Shown here: piece after piece, positions 52,634-61,354 of the stretch
Layout: each line of letters begins with the position of its first letter
How positions within the stretch are numbered: position 1 is the stretch's first letter
Assembly: GCF_009806555.1 (NCBI RefSeq)
Contig: NZ_VUOK01000013.1
Span: 124,541 to 188,540 of the forward strand
Length of the DNA: 64,000 nucleotides
Direction: 5' to 3'
Origin: Methylobacterium sp. 2A
GTDB taxonomy: Bacteria > Pseudomonadota > Alphaproteobacteria > Rhizobiales > Beijerinckiaceae
Notes under the pieces: generated by a model
The model's input: the letters and a program-made list of their open reading frames with translations, nothing else
Databases searched by the model: none
What the model was told of the DNA's origin: nothing
Translations under genes and position numbers: made by a program

Positions 52634-54630
52634 CCAAGAGCACCAACCTTAAGAGAAACCCGGAATTCGCCGACCTCGACGAGTTCCTGGGCGGCACCGG
52701 CGACCTGCGCCAAGCCGCCGAGGAACTCACCGGCACGCGGGTCAGCACCATCATCGCGATGGCGGCGCTGCAGGACCTGCTCACCACGCGGCAGCTCGAA
52801 CGCCTCGAACGCAGGTCGGGCATCGCGCTGGTGGTGCGGGTGCCCGGCCCGGAATGGTGCGACCCGATGGAGCGCGCCCTGAACCAATCGGCCTCGTTCG
52901 GCTGGATCTGCAACAGGAGCGGCGGGTCGCGGTCCCAGGACAAGGCCACTGTCGGGAACGACAAGATCTCCGACCAGCTCACCCACGGCCTCAACGTGGC
53001 CGGGGTTTCCCAGGACCCGCCGAGGTACCTTCCCTCCGCCCTCGTCACGGGGGCCGACATCACCCTGGAGGTCGGAGCCCCGAGCGACCGCGTCCTGCGC
53101 ACCGCCATCGCCCTCGTCACCGGCAAGGAGTGCCGGCGCGTGCCGGCCGGTGTCGCCGCCGGGCTGACCCTCGACGAGATCGCGGTCGCCATCCGCCGCG
53201 GCAGCACCCCGGCCCAGTGCCGCAAGCGTCTCCTCGCCACCGTCCGCGCGAAGGCGGCGCCCAACACCGACCTCGCCGACGTGCCGTTGATCTCGGAGCT
53301 CAGGGGCTACGAGGGCGAGGCGATGGACTGGGCCATGGCCCTCAAGCGCCAAGTCGACGACTGGAGGGCCGGCAAGATCGAGCGCTTCGACCAGATCGCC
53401 GACCGCGCGGTCTGCTTCGCCTCCGCCCCGGGGTTGGGCAAGACCACGCTGGCGCGGTCGGTCGCAAAGACCCTGGGGCTGCCGATTTTAGAGACCTCAG
53501 TCGCCGCCTGGTTCGCTACCCCCGGCGCCGGCCACCTCGGCGACATCGTCCAACAGGCCGAGGCCGTGTGGCAGCAGGCCGCTGCCTTCGGAAGCCCAAT
53601 TTTGATCCTCCTAGATGAGCTTGACGGTCTCCCGGCCCGTTCCACAGTTTCGAGCAAGAATAGAGATTTTTGGACGCCGCTGGTTCACTCGGTTTTGCTG
53701 GCTCTCGACGGTTCTGGCTCCGGAAAGACGAAGAACTGCATCATCATTGGAGCGACCAATTTCCCCGAACATCTGGACGAGGCCCTAATTCGCCCCGGCC
53801 GGCTGAACCGCGTCATCACCATCCAGCCGCCATCGCCGACGGCGCTCGCCGGCATCCTGAGGCAGCACCTCGGCCACGACCTGGAGGGCGTCGACCTCTT
53901 GCCGCTCGCCACCCTCGCCGTCGGTGCAACCGGGGCCCAGGCCGCCGGCTGGGTCCGGTCCGCCCGCGCGGCCGCCAGGGGGGAGGATCGCCCGATGCGC
54001 CTGCCCGACCTCCTGGGCCTCATCTCCGAACCCGACGGGCGCACGCCGGAGGAGCGCATCGCGGTCGCCCGCCACGAGGCTTCGCACGCAGCCGCACTTT
54101 TCAAGCTCGGCGTGGCCGAGATTACGTTCGTTTCGGTGGTCCCGCACGGGCGCTTCGCCGGCCGCACCAGCTCACGGCTCCTGCAGCCCGAGACACGCAC
54201 CCGGGCACAGGTCGAGGCCCACGTCGTCGCCATCCTTGCCGGCCGTGCCGCCGACGAGACCTGGGGGGCGCCCACCACCGGCTCGGGCGGGAGCGCCACA
54301 TCCGACGTCGGGCTGGCGACCGCCATGGTCGCCGCCCTGCACGGCGCCTGGTGCCTCGGCAACAGCCTCGTCCACCGGGCCGCCACGCCCGAGCAGGCGG
54401 TCGCACTCGCGCGCACCGACCCGGCCTTCCGCGACACCTGCGAGACGGAGCTGACCCGCCTCTACGCCCGCGCCCTCGGGTTCGTGCGGGAGAACGCCGA
54501 CGTCATCGACCGACTCGCCCGCCGAATCGTCGACTGCGGCATCGTCGATGGTCGCGAGGTCAGCGCCATCATCGACGGCCGAAAGCCCCTCCGCGGGGCC
54601 AACCTCTCCCGGGAGGAACGCACACGGTAA
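52630..54630 (+). CDS. Soluble FtsH-like AAA+ zinc metalloprotease
   Basis: A 666-residue protein. An N-terminal domain of about 240 residues has no family I recognise. The AAA+ domain has Walker A SAPGLGKTTLARSVAK (about residue 266), Walker B ILILLDELDGL and the sensor/arginine region NFPEHLDEALIRPGRLNRV. The M41-type protease domain has VARHEASHAAALFKLG (HEXXH at about 481-485), AGRAADE and TSDVGLATAMV, whose Asp at about 559 fits the third zinc ligand. Unlike FtsH it has no membrane segments. AGGAGG precedes the GTG start. A transposon-borne protease with a small partner suggests defence or element control; that is inference. Confidence 0.82.
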   Translation: MTKSTNLKRNPEFADLDEFLGGTGDLRQAAEELTGTRVSTIIAMAALQDLLTTRQLERLERRSGIALVVRVPGPEWCDPMERALNQSASFGWICNRSGGSRSQDKATVGNDKISDQLTHGLNVAGVSQDPPRYLPSALVTGADITLEVGAPSDRVLRTAIALVTGKECRRVPAGVAAGLTLDEIAVAIRRGSTPAQCRKRLLATVRAKAAPNTDLADVPLISELRGYEGEAMDWAMALKRQVDDWRAGKIERFDQIADRAVCFASAPGLGKTTLARSVAKTLGLPILETSVAAWFATPGAGHLGDIVQQAEAVWQQAAAFGSPILILLDELDGLPARSTVSSKNRDFWTPLVHSVLLALDGSGSGKTKNCIIIGATNFPEHLDEALIRPGRLNRVITIQPPSPTALAGILRQHLGHDLEGVDLLPLATLAVGATGAQAAGWVRSARAAARGEDRPMRLPDLLGLISEPDGRTPEERIAVARHEASHAAALFKLGVAEITFVSVVPHGRFAGRTSSRLLQPETRTRAQVEAHVVAILAGRAADETWGAPTTGSGGSATSDVGLATAMVAALHGAWCLGNSLVHRAATPEQAVALARTDPAFRDTCETELTRLYARALGFVRENADVIDRLARRIVDCGIVDGREVSAIIDGRKPLRGANLSREERTR

Positions 54631-55213
54631 TCCCGGAGGAGCCAGCGCGGCCGCAGACGTCATCCACAGCCATATACGCCGTCGACCGAGCGGCCAGGGC
54701 GACGTTAAGCATTCATCAGCCTGGGCGGCGGCATCCTTACGCCATCGCCCATTACCCGCCCCGGCCAGCCCCTGGCCCCTACCGGAGGAGGAAAGCATGC
54801 CCGGCATGACCGCACGCCTTCCTCGGTCCGGCGGCGCCCGCAAAACGGCGATAGCCTCGCGTCCGAGATAATCCGGAGCCCTTGGGCGACCGGACCGGCA
54901 GGAGTAGCCCGGGACCACGGCCGTACGAGGTCATCACCCGGGACCATCCACGCGCCGGTCGCCCGTGCCTACGCCTCTCTGTCGGTGTCGACCATCCAAG
55001 TCGTTCCCGAATCCGGACCGCTTTCGGCCGACCTGGTCGAGCGTCCGGGGGCAGCCTCGCCCGGCCTCGTAGCCGCGGGCTCCAAGGTCCCCGTCTGCCC
55101 ACCCCCTAGGAGGACGTCCGCCATGCCTAAGAACCCGATCATACGCGCGTCAGCCCGGCGCCCCGCCGCCTGCGGCGGGACCATACGCGCCTGCCATCCG
55201 CCACACCGCCAAG
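54631..55213. other. Region upstream of tnsA
   Basis: 583 bases without a clear gene apart from the small frame listed at 54797. A second good ribosome site, GGAGG at about 55109, precedes an ATG at 55123, but that frame runs out of phase through tnsA and has no family features. No copy of the 22-bp end motif was seen here, so this is not a transposon end. It probably holds the tns promoter. Confidence 0.45.
54797..54871 (+). CDS. Possible 24-residue peptide with a strong ribosome site
   Basis: GGAGGAGGAAAGC directly precedes the ATG at 54797, which encodes MPGMTARLPRSGGARKTAIA and four more residues before TAA. The ribosome site is among the strongest in the window, but the peptide has no known relatives I can name. 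It may be a leader for the tns genes. Confidence 0.25.
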   Translation: MPGMTARLPRSGGARKTAIASRPR

Positions 55214-56035
55214 ATGTCCGCCGGTCGCGCTCCTGCGCGACGGGCCCCCCGACCATGGGAGGCCGCCCTGACGAACGCACCCTTCTTCCAGCACAGCGAC
55301 AGCAGGTTCGACCTCGACACGGCGCTGCTCGACATCCGCACCGCCGCGAAGATCGACGTCGGCGTGCGGGGCGGACCGGTCCGCCTGATCATCAACGGCC
55401 GGCACCACAAGCCCGTCGGTCGCTACGCCAGCCGCAAGGCGCGCCGCTCGCTTCCATGGGAAGCCTTGGCCGAACTGGCTTACCTCTGGGTCTGCGAGGC
55501 CGATGCCGACGTCGTCTCCTACCTGAGCCAGCCGCATCGGCTCACCATCCGGCTGCCCGGGGGCAAGAGCGCCGTCTACTACCCGGACGTGCGCCGGGAC
55601 CTCGCGGATGGCGGCGTCGAGATCGTCGAGATCAAGAAGCGCGAGGAGGACGCCCGCCGCACCCCGGATTACGCGCTGAAGCTCGAACTCGCCCGCCTCG
55701 TCTACGAGGGGCTGGGCTGGACCTACCTCATCCTCTCCGAGGCCGACCTGAAGGACAGGCGCGAGCTCCGGACCGCCGAAGCCATCCAGCGCAACCGCAC
55801 CGCCAGGGTGACCGGCCAGGAACGGCATCGCCTCGCCGAAGCCGTTTACCGGGCCGGAGGCTCGCTCCCGTTCGCCGAGGCCGCGGAGGCGCTCGGCGGC
55901 GGCTCCCGCGGGCGCGCCAAGCTCCATGCCGCCATCGTGCTGCGTGTCGTCTCCATCGACCTGACGCGACCGCTCAACCGCGGCGCCCCCGTGCGCCTGG
56001 TCTCCCCGGCGGCGCGCGCCGCCGTCACGCGCTGA
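55214..56035 (+). CDS. tnsA: Transposase subunit TnsA
   Basis: A 273-residue TnsA-type endonuclease, which cuts the 5' strands at the transposon ends so that the element moves by cut and paste. The N-terminal nuclease core has Glu in LPWEALAELAYLWVC, Asp 125 in VYYPDVRRD and Glu 139/Lys 141 in VEIVEIKKRE, a complete PD-(D/E)XK site. A winged-helix C-terminal domain follows (ERHRLAEAVYRAGGSLPFAE). The gene ends 17 bases before tnsB. Presence of TnsA separates this element from the Tn5053/Tn402 group. Confidence 0.88.
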   Translation: MSAGRAPARRAPRPWEAALTNAPFFQHSDSRFDLDTALLDIRTAAKIDVGVRGGPVRLIINGRHHKPVGRYASRKARRSLPWEALAELAYLWVCEADADVVSYLSQPHRLTIRLPGGKSAVYYPDVRRDLADGGVEIVEIKKREEDARRTPDYALKLELARLVYEGLGWTYLILSEADLKDRRELRTAEAIQRNRTARVTGQERHRLAEAVYRAGGSLPFAEAAEALGGGSRGRAKLHAAIVLRVVSIDLTRPLNRGAPVRLVSPAARAAVTR

Positions 56036-56052
56036 GAGGGGAGGCGGCCGGC

Positions 56053-58302
56053 ATGACGCTCAAGAGCAAGCACACCCTCTTCGAGGAATGGGATTTCCCC
56101 GACGGGCGCTACGTGCTGACGAAGCACCTCGCGGACGACCGCCTCCTGTTCAGGAGCCTCGCCCTGTCCAGGGAGGAGATCCTCTCCCAGGAGCAGCTCG
56201 AAGCGATGCTCTGCGCCGGGGAGGCGACACGCATTCGCCGCAGCCTCGACCGGACGGGCCGGCCGAACCGTTACGACCAAGCCGACGAGGTCGGGCCGGA
56301 CGGGGCCTCCGACGAGGCCCGGGCGCGCCGCTTCTACACCAGGAAGTTCGATCAACAGGCATGCTCGCTGAGCGCGAAGGCCCTGTCGGCCTTCGTCGAG
56401 GACCACGCGGCCGAGGCCGCTCGGCGGGGCATCGTCTGGAAGCCGAGCTCGTCGGCGCTCTACCGCGCCATCACCGAGCGCGGCGTCACGGACAACCGCC
56501 CCCTCAAGGTGATGGAGAGCCAGTCCGGGAAGGGGAAGCGCAACCGCTGGCCTCCGGCGGTCGCGGAGATCTTGGAGCGTGCGGTCGGCTGGTACTACTC
56601 GCTCTGGACACGCGACAAGGGCGACGCCTACGCTTGGCTGCGCGCCTTCGTCCTGCGCACCAACCGGCTCGGCAGGGCGCGGTACGGCACGACGTGGAGG
56701 GACCTCCCGACCCCGAGCTACGAGACCCTGCGCGTACGCATCAACGAGGCCGAGTGCGAGGAGACGCTCGCGGCCAAGTTCAACGGGCAGGTCGGCAGGC
56801 GGCGGTTCCGCGGCGTGAGGCCCACCATCCAGGCCAAGGCAATCCTCGACTTTGTCCTCATCGACTCGACCGTCGTGGACGGCTGGTGCGTGCTCGATGA
56901 CCAGCTTGACGACCTGATCCCGGCCGGTCGTCCCACGCTGACCTTCGCGATGGACCTCTATTCGCGCACCGTGCTCGCGGCCGTGCTCACCTATGAACCC
57001 CCGTCGATCTACACGATCATGAGCTGTGTCCAGCTCGTGACCACGCCGAAGCTCGACCTCATGAGGCAATGGCCGGAGTTCGCCGAGCTCTGGCGGGACA
57101 AGCACGGCAAGCCGGACAGCATCATCGTCGACAACGCCTTGGAGCAGATCGGCGTGTCGTTCCAGGACGCCTGCGAAGATGCAAGCATCAACGTGCTTTG
57201 GGCGCCCGTGAAGAACCCGGAATACAAGGCTCCGATTGAGAGGCTCTTCGGGACGTTCAACAAGAAGCTGTTCCACAAGCTGGCGGGAGGCGTTCCGCTG
57301 CCGCCGCACATGATGAAGCAGATGGGCTTCGATCCGGCCCGGGACGCCACCACGACGCGGACGATGCTGGAAGGCTTGGTCTACCAGACCCTCCGGGACA
57401 GCTACCAGTACGAGGTGCATGCCGGCATCGAGGCGGCTCCCGAGACGCTCTGGCGCCGCGGCCTCGCGCAGGGCCGCGAGACCATCGACGACGTGAATTT
57501 CCTGGCTTCCGCGTTTGGCGCGGTGGACACGGCCATGCTGACCCGCGAGGGCATCACCTTTGAGGGGATGCGCTTCCACGACCCGGTTACCACCTCGAAG
57601 CTCCTTGAGGACCTGGCCCACCTCACGCCGCATCGCAAGCGGCGGAAGGGCGGCGCCACCGCGACTGTTAAGATCAAGTACAACCCGGCGGACGTCAGCC
57701 GGATCTCGGTCTGGAACCCCGAGGCCAAGCCCAGGAAGAAGTACGAGATCCTCCCCAACCTGGACGTCCGCTATGTCCGGGGCGGCTTAGGCATGTGGCA
57801 CCACAAGCAGTTGAAGGACTGGGCGAAGGCCGAGGACCTGCCGTTCTCGACCGACGACGAGCGCTGGGCGGCCCGCCACCGTCTCCGGGCGAGCATCGAG
57901 GCTGCCGCGCCTAGCGCCAAGTTCGCAGCGATGCGGCGGAAGCGCCGGCTCCTCGAAGCGCCCAAGCCCGTCCTCGCCGGCGACCTCGTCAGGCACGGCA
58001 CCGTCGTGCCCGGGGCTCTGGCCGCGAAGCCAGCCGACATCCCCACGGTCCCGCTCGCGTTCGAGCGTGAGGGCGACGGCATCCCCGAGAAGGGCCCCCG
58101 CCGGGGCGGCAAGAAGGCGATGAGGACCGCCGCGGAGACCCGCAAGCGCAAGGAGGCGGAAAGGGAGGCGCAGGCATCATCCCAGGTGAGCAAGGCCACG
58201 AAGGCGAGGCCGGACGTTTCCGGGTTCGCCTTGGACGATGCCGACGCCTACGCCCAGGACTTCGAGCGGCGGATGGCGGAACGCAACCGCAAGAAGGACT
58301 GA
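56053..58302 (+). CDS. tnsB: Transposase subunit TnsB (DDE)
   Basis: A 749-residue DDE integrase-fold transposase, which binds the 22-bp end repeats and makes the 3' cuts and joins. N-terminal helix-turn-helix regions precede the catalytic core: Asp 271 in FVLIDSTVVDG, Asp 360 in SIIVDNALEQ and Glu 396 in YKAPIERLFG, with exactly 35 residues between the last two. The C-terminal tail is basic (GGKKAMRTAAETRKRKEAER) and probably contacts TnsC. I start at the ATG at 56053; the longer frame upstream is out of phase with tnsA. tnsC follows nine bases later. Confidence 0.93.
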   Translation: MTLKSKHTLFEEWDFPDGRYVLTKHLADDRLLFRSLALSREEILSQEQLEAMLCAGEATRIRRSLDRTGRPNRYDQADEVGPDGASDEARARRFYTRKFDQQACSLSAKALSAFVEDHAAEAARRGIVWKPSSSALYRAITERGVTDNRPLKVMESQSGKGKRNRWPPAVAEILERAVGWYYSLWTRDKGDAYAWLRAFVLRTNRLGRARYGTTWRDLPTPSYETLRVRINEAECEETLAAKFNGQVGRRRFRGVRPTIQAKAILDFVLIDSTVVDGWCVLDDQLDDLIPAGRPTLTFAMDLYSRTVLAAVLTYEPPSIYTIMSCVQLVTTPKLDLMRQWPEFAELWRDKHGKPDSIIVDNALEQIGVSFQDACEDASINVLWAPVKNPEYKAPIERLFGTFNKKLFHKLAGGVPLPPHMMKQMGFDPARDATTTRTMLEGLVYQTLRDSYQYEVHAGIEAAPETLWRRGLAQGRETIDDVNFLASAFGAVDTAMLTREGITFEGMRFHDPVTTSKLLEDLAHLTPHRKRRKGGATATVKIKYNPADVSRISVWNPEAKPRKKYEILPNLDVRYVRGGLGMWHHKQLKDWAKAEDLPFSTDDERWAARHRLRASIEAAAPSAKFAAMRRKRRLLEAPKPVLAGDLVRHGTVVPGALAAKPADIPTVPLAFEREGDGIPEKGPRRGGKKAMRTAAETRKRKEAEREAQASSQVSKATKARPDVSGFALDDADAYAQDFERRMAERNRKKD

Positions 58303-58311
58303 ACGAGTCCG

Positions 58312-59283
58312 ATGTCGATTGCCGACCAGATCGCCCACGCCAGGCTGGAGTTCCGGAAGTTCCGGCTTCCGAACTCGCGGGTCGTCCGCGTCCGGGACCA
58401 GCTGGAGGTCCTCCGCAAGGTCGGGTCGAAGTCCCGTGACGAGTGGGAGGCGAAGGGCAGGCGCGGCCCCCGTATCCCGCAGAAGTACCTGCCGATCATC
58501 GGTCCGTCGGGCTCGGGGAAGAGCACCTGCATCAAGACCTATGTCGAGGAGGTTCTTCAGGAAGGGGAACCCGACGACCAGGTCCATTCCGTGGTGCATG
58601 TCACCCTATCCGCCCAAGCGAACACCCGGTCGCTCGGCTCGGACATCCTGGAGGAATACGGCGACCCGGAGTTCGACCAGGGCAACGCACGGGCGCTGCT
58701 CAGGCGAGCCAGTAACGCGATGGAGACCGCCAGGACCGACATCGTCGTATTGGACGAGCTCCACCACCTCATCAACAACGACAGGGGCGGAACCACGGCC
58801 TGGAGCGTCGCGGAGACGATCAAGCGGATGCTCATCCGCGGCGCATGCCCGCTCGTGCTCGTCGGAATCGAGAAGGCCATGCCCCTGCTGGTGAAGAACG
58901 AGCAGATCTCGGAGCGCGCCTACGCGCCACTCCTCATCAAGCCGCTAGACGCCAAGTACGATGACGACCGCAAGGAATTCCTCGACCATTGCGCGGGCTT
59001 CGACATGAAGCTGGTCGAGCACGGCATCTTCGAGGAGCGGTCCGGCCTGCTGGTCGGCGACATCCCCGCCAACATGTTCGACGTTAGCGACGGCGTTATC
59101 GGGACGGCCTCGAACGTCTTCGAGGTGGCGACCGTCTTCGCCATCGAACGCGGCGCGCGGCGCATCGAGTACGAGGACCTCGACAGGGCCGTCGACGAGT
59201 GGGCCATCGAACTCGGCAAGACCGACCACAACCCGTTCAAGCACGGTGCACGCACGCTGCGTAAGAGAGATCGGGCGAAGTAA
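58312..59283 (+). CDS. tnsC: Transposition ATPase TnsC
   Basis: A 323-residue AAA+ ATPase that forms filaments on target DNA, linking TniQ to TnsAB. Walker A is IIGPSGSGKSTCIKTYV (about residue 62) and Walker B is TDIVVLDELHHLI (about residue 143). A conserved C-terminal DHNPFKHGARTLRKRDRA is present. The ATG at 58312 lies nine bases after the tnsB stop; tniQ follows 41 bases on. Confidence 0.9.
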   Translation: MSIADQIAHARLEFRKFRLPNSRVVRVRDQLEVLRKVGSKSRDEWEAKGRRGPRIPQKYLPIIGPSGSGKSTCIKTYVEEVLQEGEPDDQVHSVVHVTLSAQANTRSLGSDILEEYGDPEFDQGNARALLRRASNAMETARTDIVVLDELHHLINNDRGGTTAWSVAETIKRMLIRGACPLVLVGIEKAMPLLVKNEQISERAYAPLLIKPLDAKYDDDRKEFLDHCAGFDMKLVEHGIFEERSGLLVGDIPANMFDVSDGVIGTASNVFEVATVFAIERGARRIEYEDLDRAVDEWAIELGKTDHNPFKHGARTLRKRDRAK

Positions 59284-59324
59284 GCGCCGAAGTTCTGGCC
59301 GACCGCGACCTCGCGTTCCATCGC

Positions 59325-61016
59325 ATGACGGTCCCCGGCAAGCGGTGGCGCCGCCTGCAGCCGCTCATGTTCGGACCTGATCCAGCACCGGTCACGGGCG
59401 AGAGCCTGTTGGGGCTGATCGCACGCACAGCGGCAAGGAACGGCTACACCTCGGTGCTCAAGGTGGTCCGGCTCGCGGACATCGGGAAGGTGCTGCCGAA
59501 CAGCGTCCCGGCCCAAATCTCGGACGAGGACGCGACGCGCCTCGCATATGTCCTCAGGGTGCCGCCCGCAGAGGTCTTCTCGCGCCTCCACCGAGCCGGC
59601 ACCTTGCCTGACCGCGATGGGGACTTCATCGACTTCTTCGGGGTGACCATCAGGGCCCAGTATCGCGAGAAGCGCTACCGGAGGGTCTCGCCCCTGGCGC
59701 TGAGGCGGTCGGCGCACCACCGCGCCGTCCATGACTTGGCGCCGTTCTCGTTCTGCCCGGAGACGATGGAGACCTTGATCGACAGGTGTCCGGTCTGCCG
59801 CAGGCATCTCGCTTGGTTCGCGACCAGGGGCATCGCCTTCTGCGACAGGTGCCGCGACGCGGACGAGGGGCCGCTTGTCGATCTGCGCGACCATCCGCAG
59901 CCGCTGATCGAAGTGGAGGACGAGGCCGGGCTCCGGCTCCTGACCGACCTCGTCGACCCGGAGCCGTCCCGCCGGACGAGGGCGGCGTCGAACGTTGACC
60001 TGGCCCTTCGCGGAGCGGCTCCGGGGGACCTGTTCGAGCTTGCCATCGTGATCGCGCGGGCCGTCGAGACGCCATCGCGTATGGTCGCCGAGCAGATCCG
60101 CCGCATGCGTGGGCCGGACGACTGCGCGTTCCTGACCCCCCACCTGCTCTCGGTCATGGGGCGTACCCTGATGGATTGGCAGGATGGCATCGGGCGCCTC
60201 TGCGAGCAGGCGCGTGCGAAGGCCCGCGAGCGACCACAGCTCTTCGGGACATTCAAGGAGATCGGCCATCTCCGCAACGTGGCCTGGGGCCTATCGTTGA
60301 CGCCCGGCCTCAGCGAGGCGGTCCGGCAGGCCATCGCGGAGGACATGAGGCGCACGGCGGCCCACCACTCCCCGTTGCGGAAGCGCGCACACCGGCACCG
60401 GGATGACCTCGTCGACACGATGGAGGCCGCCCGCATCCTCGGCGTCAAGCATGCCAACATGCCGAGGCTTGCTGCCAAGGGCGTGGTGAAGGCCATCGGC
60501 ATCGAGGGCGCGGACAGGTCCCTGACCCTCTACGAGCGGGCAGAGGTCGAGGCCATCGCCGAGGTCAAGCGGGACATGACCGAGGCGACCAAGGCCGCCC
60601 GCGCGGTCGGCTTGCCCGTCGAGGCGTTTCAGGCGTTGGTGGATGCCGGCCTGATCGTGCGGGCGGAAGGGCCCGCCCTCCTGCTCGGCAAGGGGCACCT
60701 CTACATCCGGCAGTCCTCGCTCGACGCCCTGGTCACATCCATCCTCGACTGCGTGTCGGCCGATGGGCCGGCGGCAGGGGCGCGGCGGATTTTCTCCGTG
60801 CTGAATGAGCTTCCGCCCGGCGACAAGCCATGGCTTCGGATCGTGCAAGCCTTGGCGTCGGGCGAGCTCGCCGCATCGGGCGAGGGCGAGTGTCGCATCA
60901 CCCGCCTTTTCGTCGACGAAGGCCAACTGAGGGCCATCATCGTCCCGGAGAACCTTCGGGCCGCGGCGGCGAGGATGACGGCGTCACGCTCTCCTACCGC
61001 GAGGTTGCCCCGCTGA
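59325..61016 (+). CDS. tniQ: Target-site protein TniQ/TnsD-like, probably frameshifted at its C-terminus
   Basis: A 563-residue TniQ-family protein. The N-terminal TniQ domain includes GESLLGLIARTAARNGYTS, then two zinc-finger-like pairs: FCPETME with CPVCRRHL, and FCDRCRD. The C-terminal half has repeated helix-turn-helix modules (TMEAARILGVKHANMPRLA; ATKAARAVGLPVEAFQALV). TnsD-like proteins use such modules to recognise the chromosomal attachment site. After VPENLRA the frame runs through an unrelated tail and stops at 61014-61016, while clear further HTH modules continue in another frame. As the only TniQ here, it should direct insertion beside mutL. Confidence 0.87.
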   Translation: MTVPGKRWRRLQPLMFGPDPAPVTGESLLGLIARTAARNGYTSVLKVVRLADIGKVLPNSVPAQISDEDATRLAYVLRVPPAEVFSRLHRAGTLPDRDGDFIDFFGVTIRAQYREKRYRRVSPLALRRSAHHRAVHDLAPFSFCPETMETLIDRCPVCRRHLAWFATRGIAFCDRCRDADEGPLVDLRDHPQPLIEVEDEAGLRLLTDLVDPEPSRRTRAASNVDLALRGAAPGDLFELAIVIARAVETPSRMVAEQIRRMRGPDDCAFLTPHLLSVMGRTLMDWQDGIGRLCEQARAKARERPQLFGTFKEIGHLRNVAWGLSLTPGLSEAVRQAIAEDMRRTAAHHSPLRKRAHRHRDDLVDTMEAARILGVKHANMPRLAAKGVVKAIGIEGADRSLTLYERAEVEAIAEVKRDMTEATKAARAVGLPVEAFQALVDAGLIVRAEGPALLLGKGHLYIRQSSLDALVTSILDCVSADGPAAGARRIFSVLNELPPGDKPWLRIVQALASGELAASGEGECRITRLFVDEGQLRAIIVPENLRAAAARMTASRSPTARLPR

Positions 61017-61279
61017 TCGGCATGCCGGCGCCGAACGTTACCTGGCTGGTCGCAGCCGGTTTGCTCGGGAACGGGGCGACCGGTGACAGGTGCATCACCA
61101 AGGGCGACGTCAGGGTCTTCAACGAGACCTACGCCAGCACCGCCGAGGTTGCGCGGGCGCTCGGCGTCAGCGCGCGAGCCTTGAAGCCATTTCTATCCGA
61201 GAGGGGAATCGAACCCGCTGCGTCCCTCCATAACGGGAACCGCTACGTCTGGAGGCGAGCCGAGGTGTTCAAGGGCTGA
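60985..61279 (+). pseudogene. tniQ: Out-of-frame C-terminal end of tniQ
   Basis: About 95 codons that read EDDGVTLSYREVAPLIGMPA and later TYASTAEVARALGVSARALK, two more helix-turn-helix modules like those in tniQ. They end YVWRRAEVFKG before TGA. They lie in the +2 frame relative to tniQ and would join it near VPENLRA by a single indel in the GCGGCGGCG run at about 60960-60973. A restart at the ATG at 61021 could make an 85-residue protein instead. Confidence 0.65.
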
Positions 61280-61354
61280 GGCCGGCTACACCCTGGCGCT
61301 TGATGGCCTCTGCTCGGCTCAGCTCGGTTGGATCGTGCGGAAATTGGACGCGAG

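Noticed and set aside
54985..56052. Upstream extension of the tnsB frame
   Set aside because: It runs out of phase through tnsA and its translation is Arg-rich nonsense; TnsB family features begin at 56053.
61280..61354. Attachment site or second element end between tniQ and the nuclease-like gene
   Set aside because: No copy of the 22-bp end motif lies here, so the element does not seem to end at this point.
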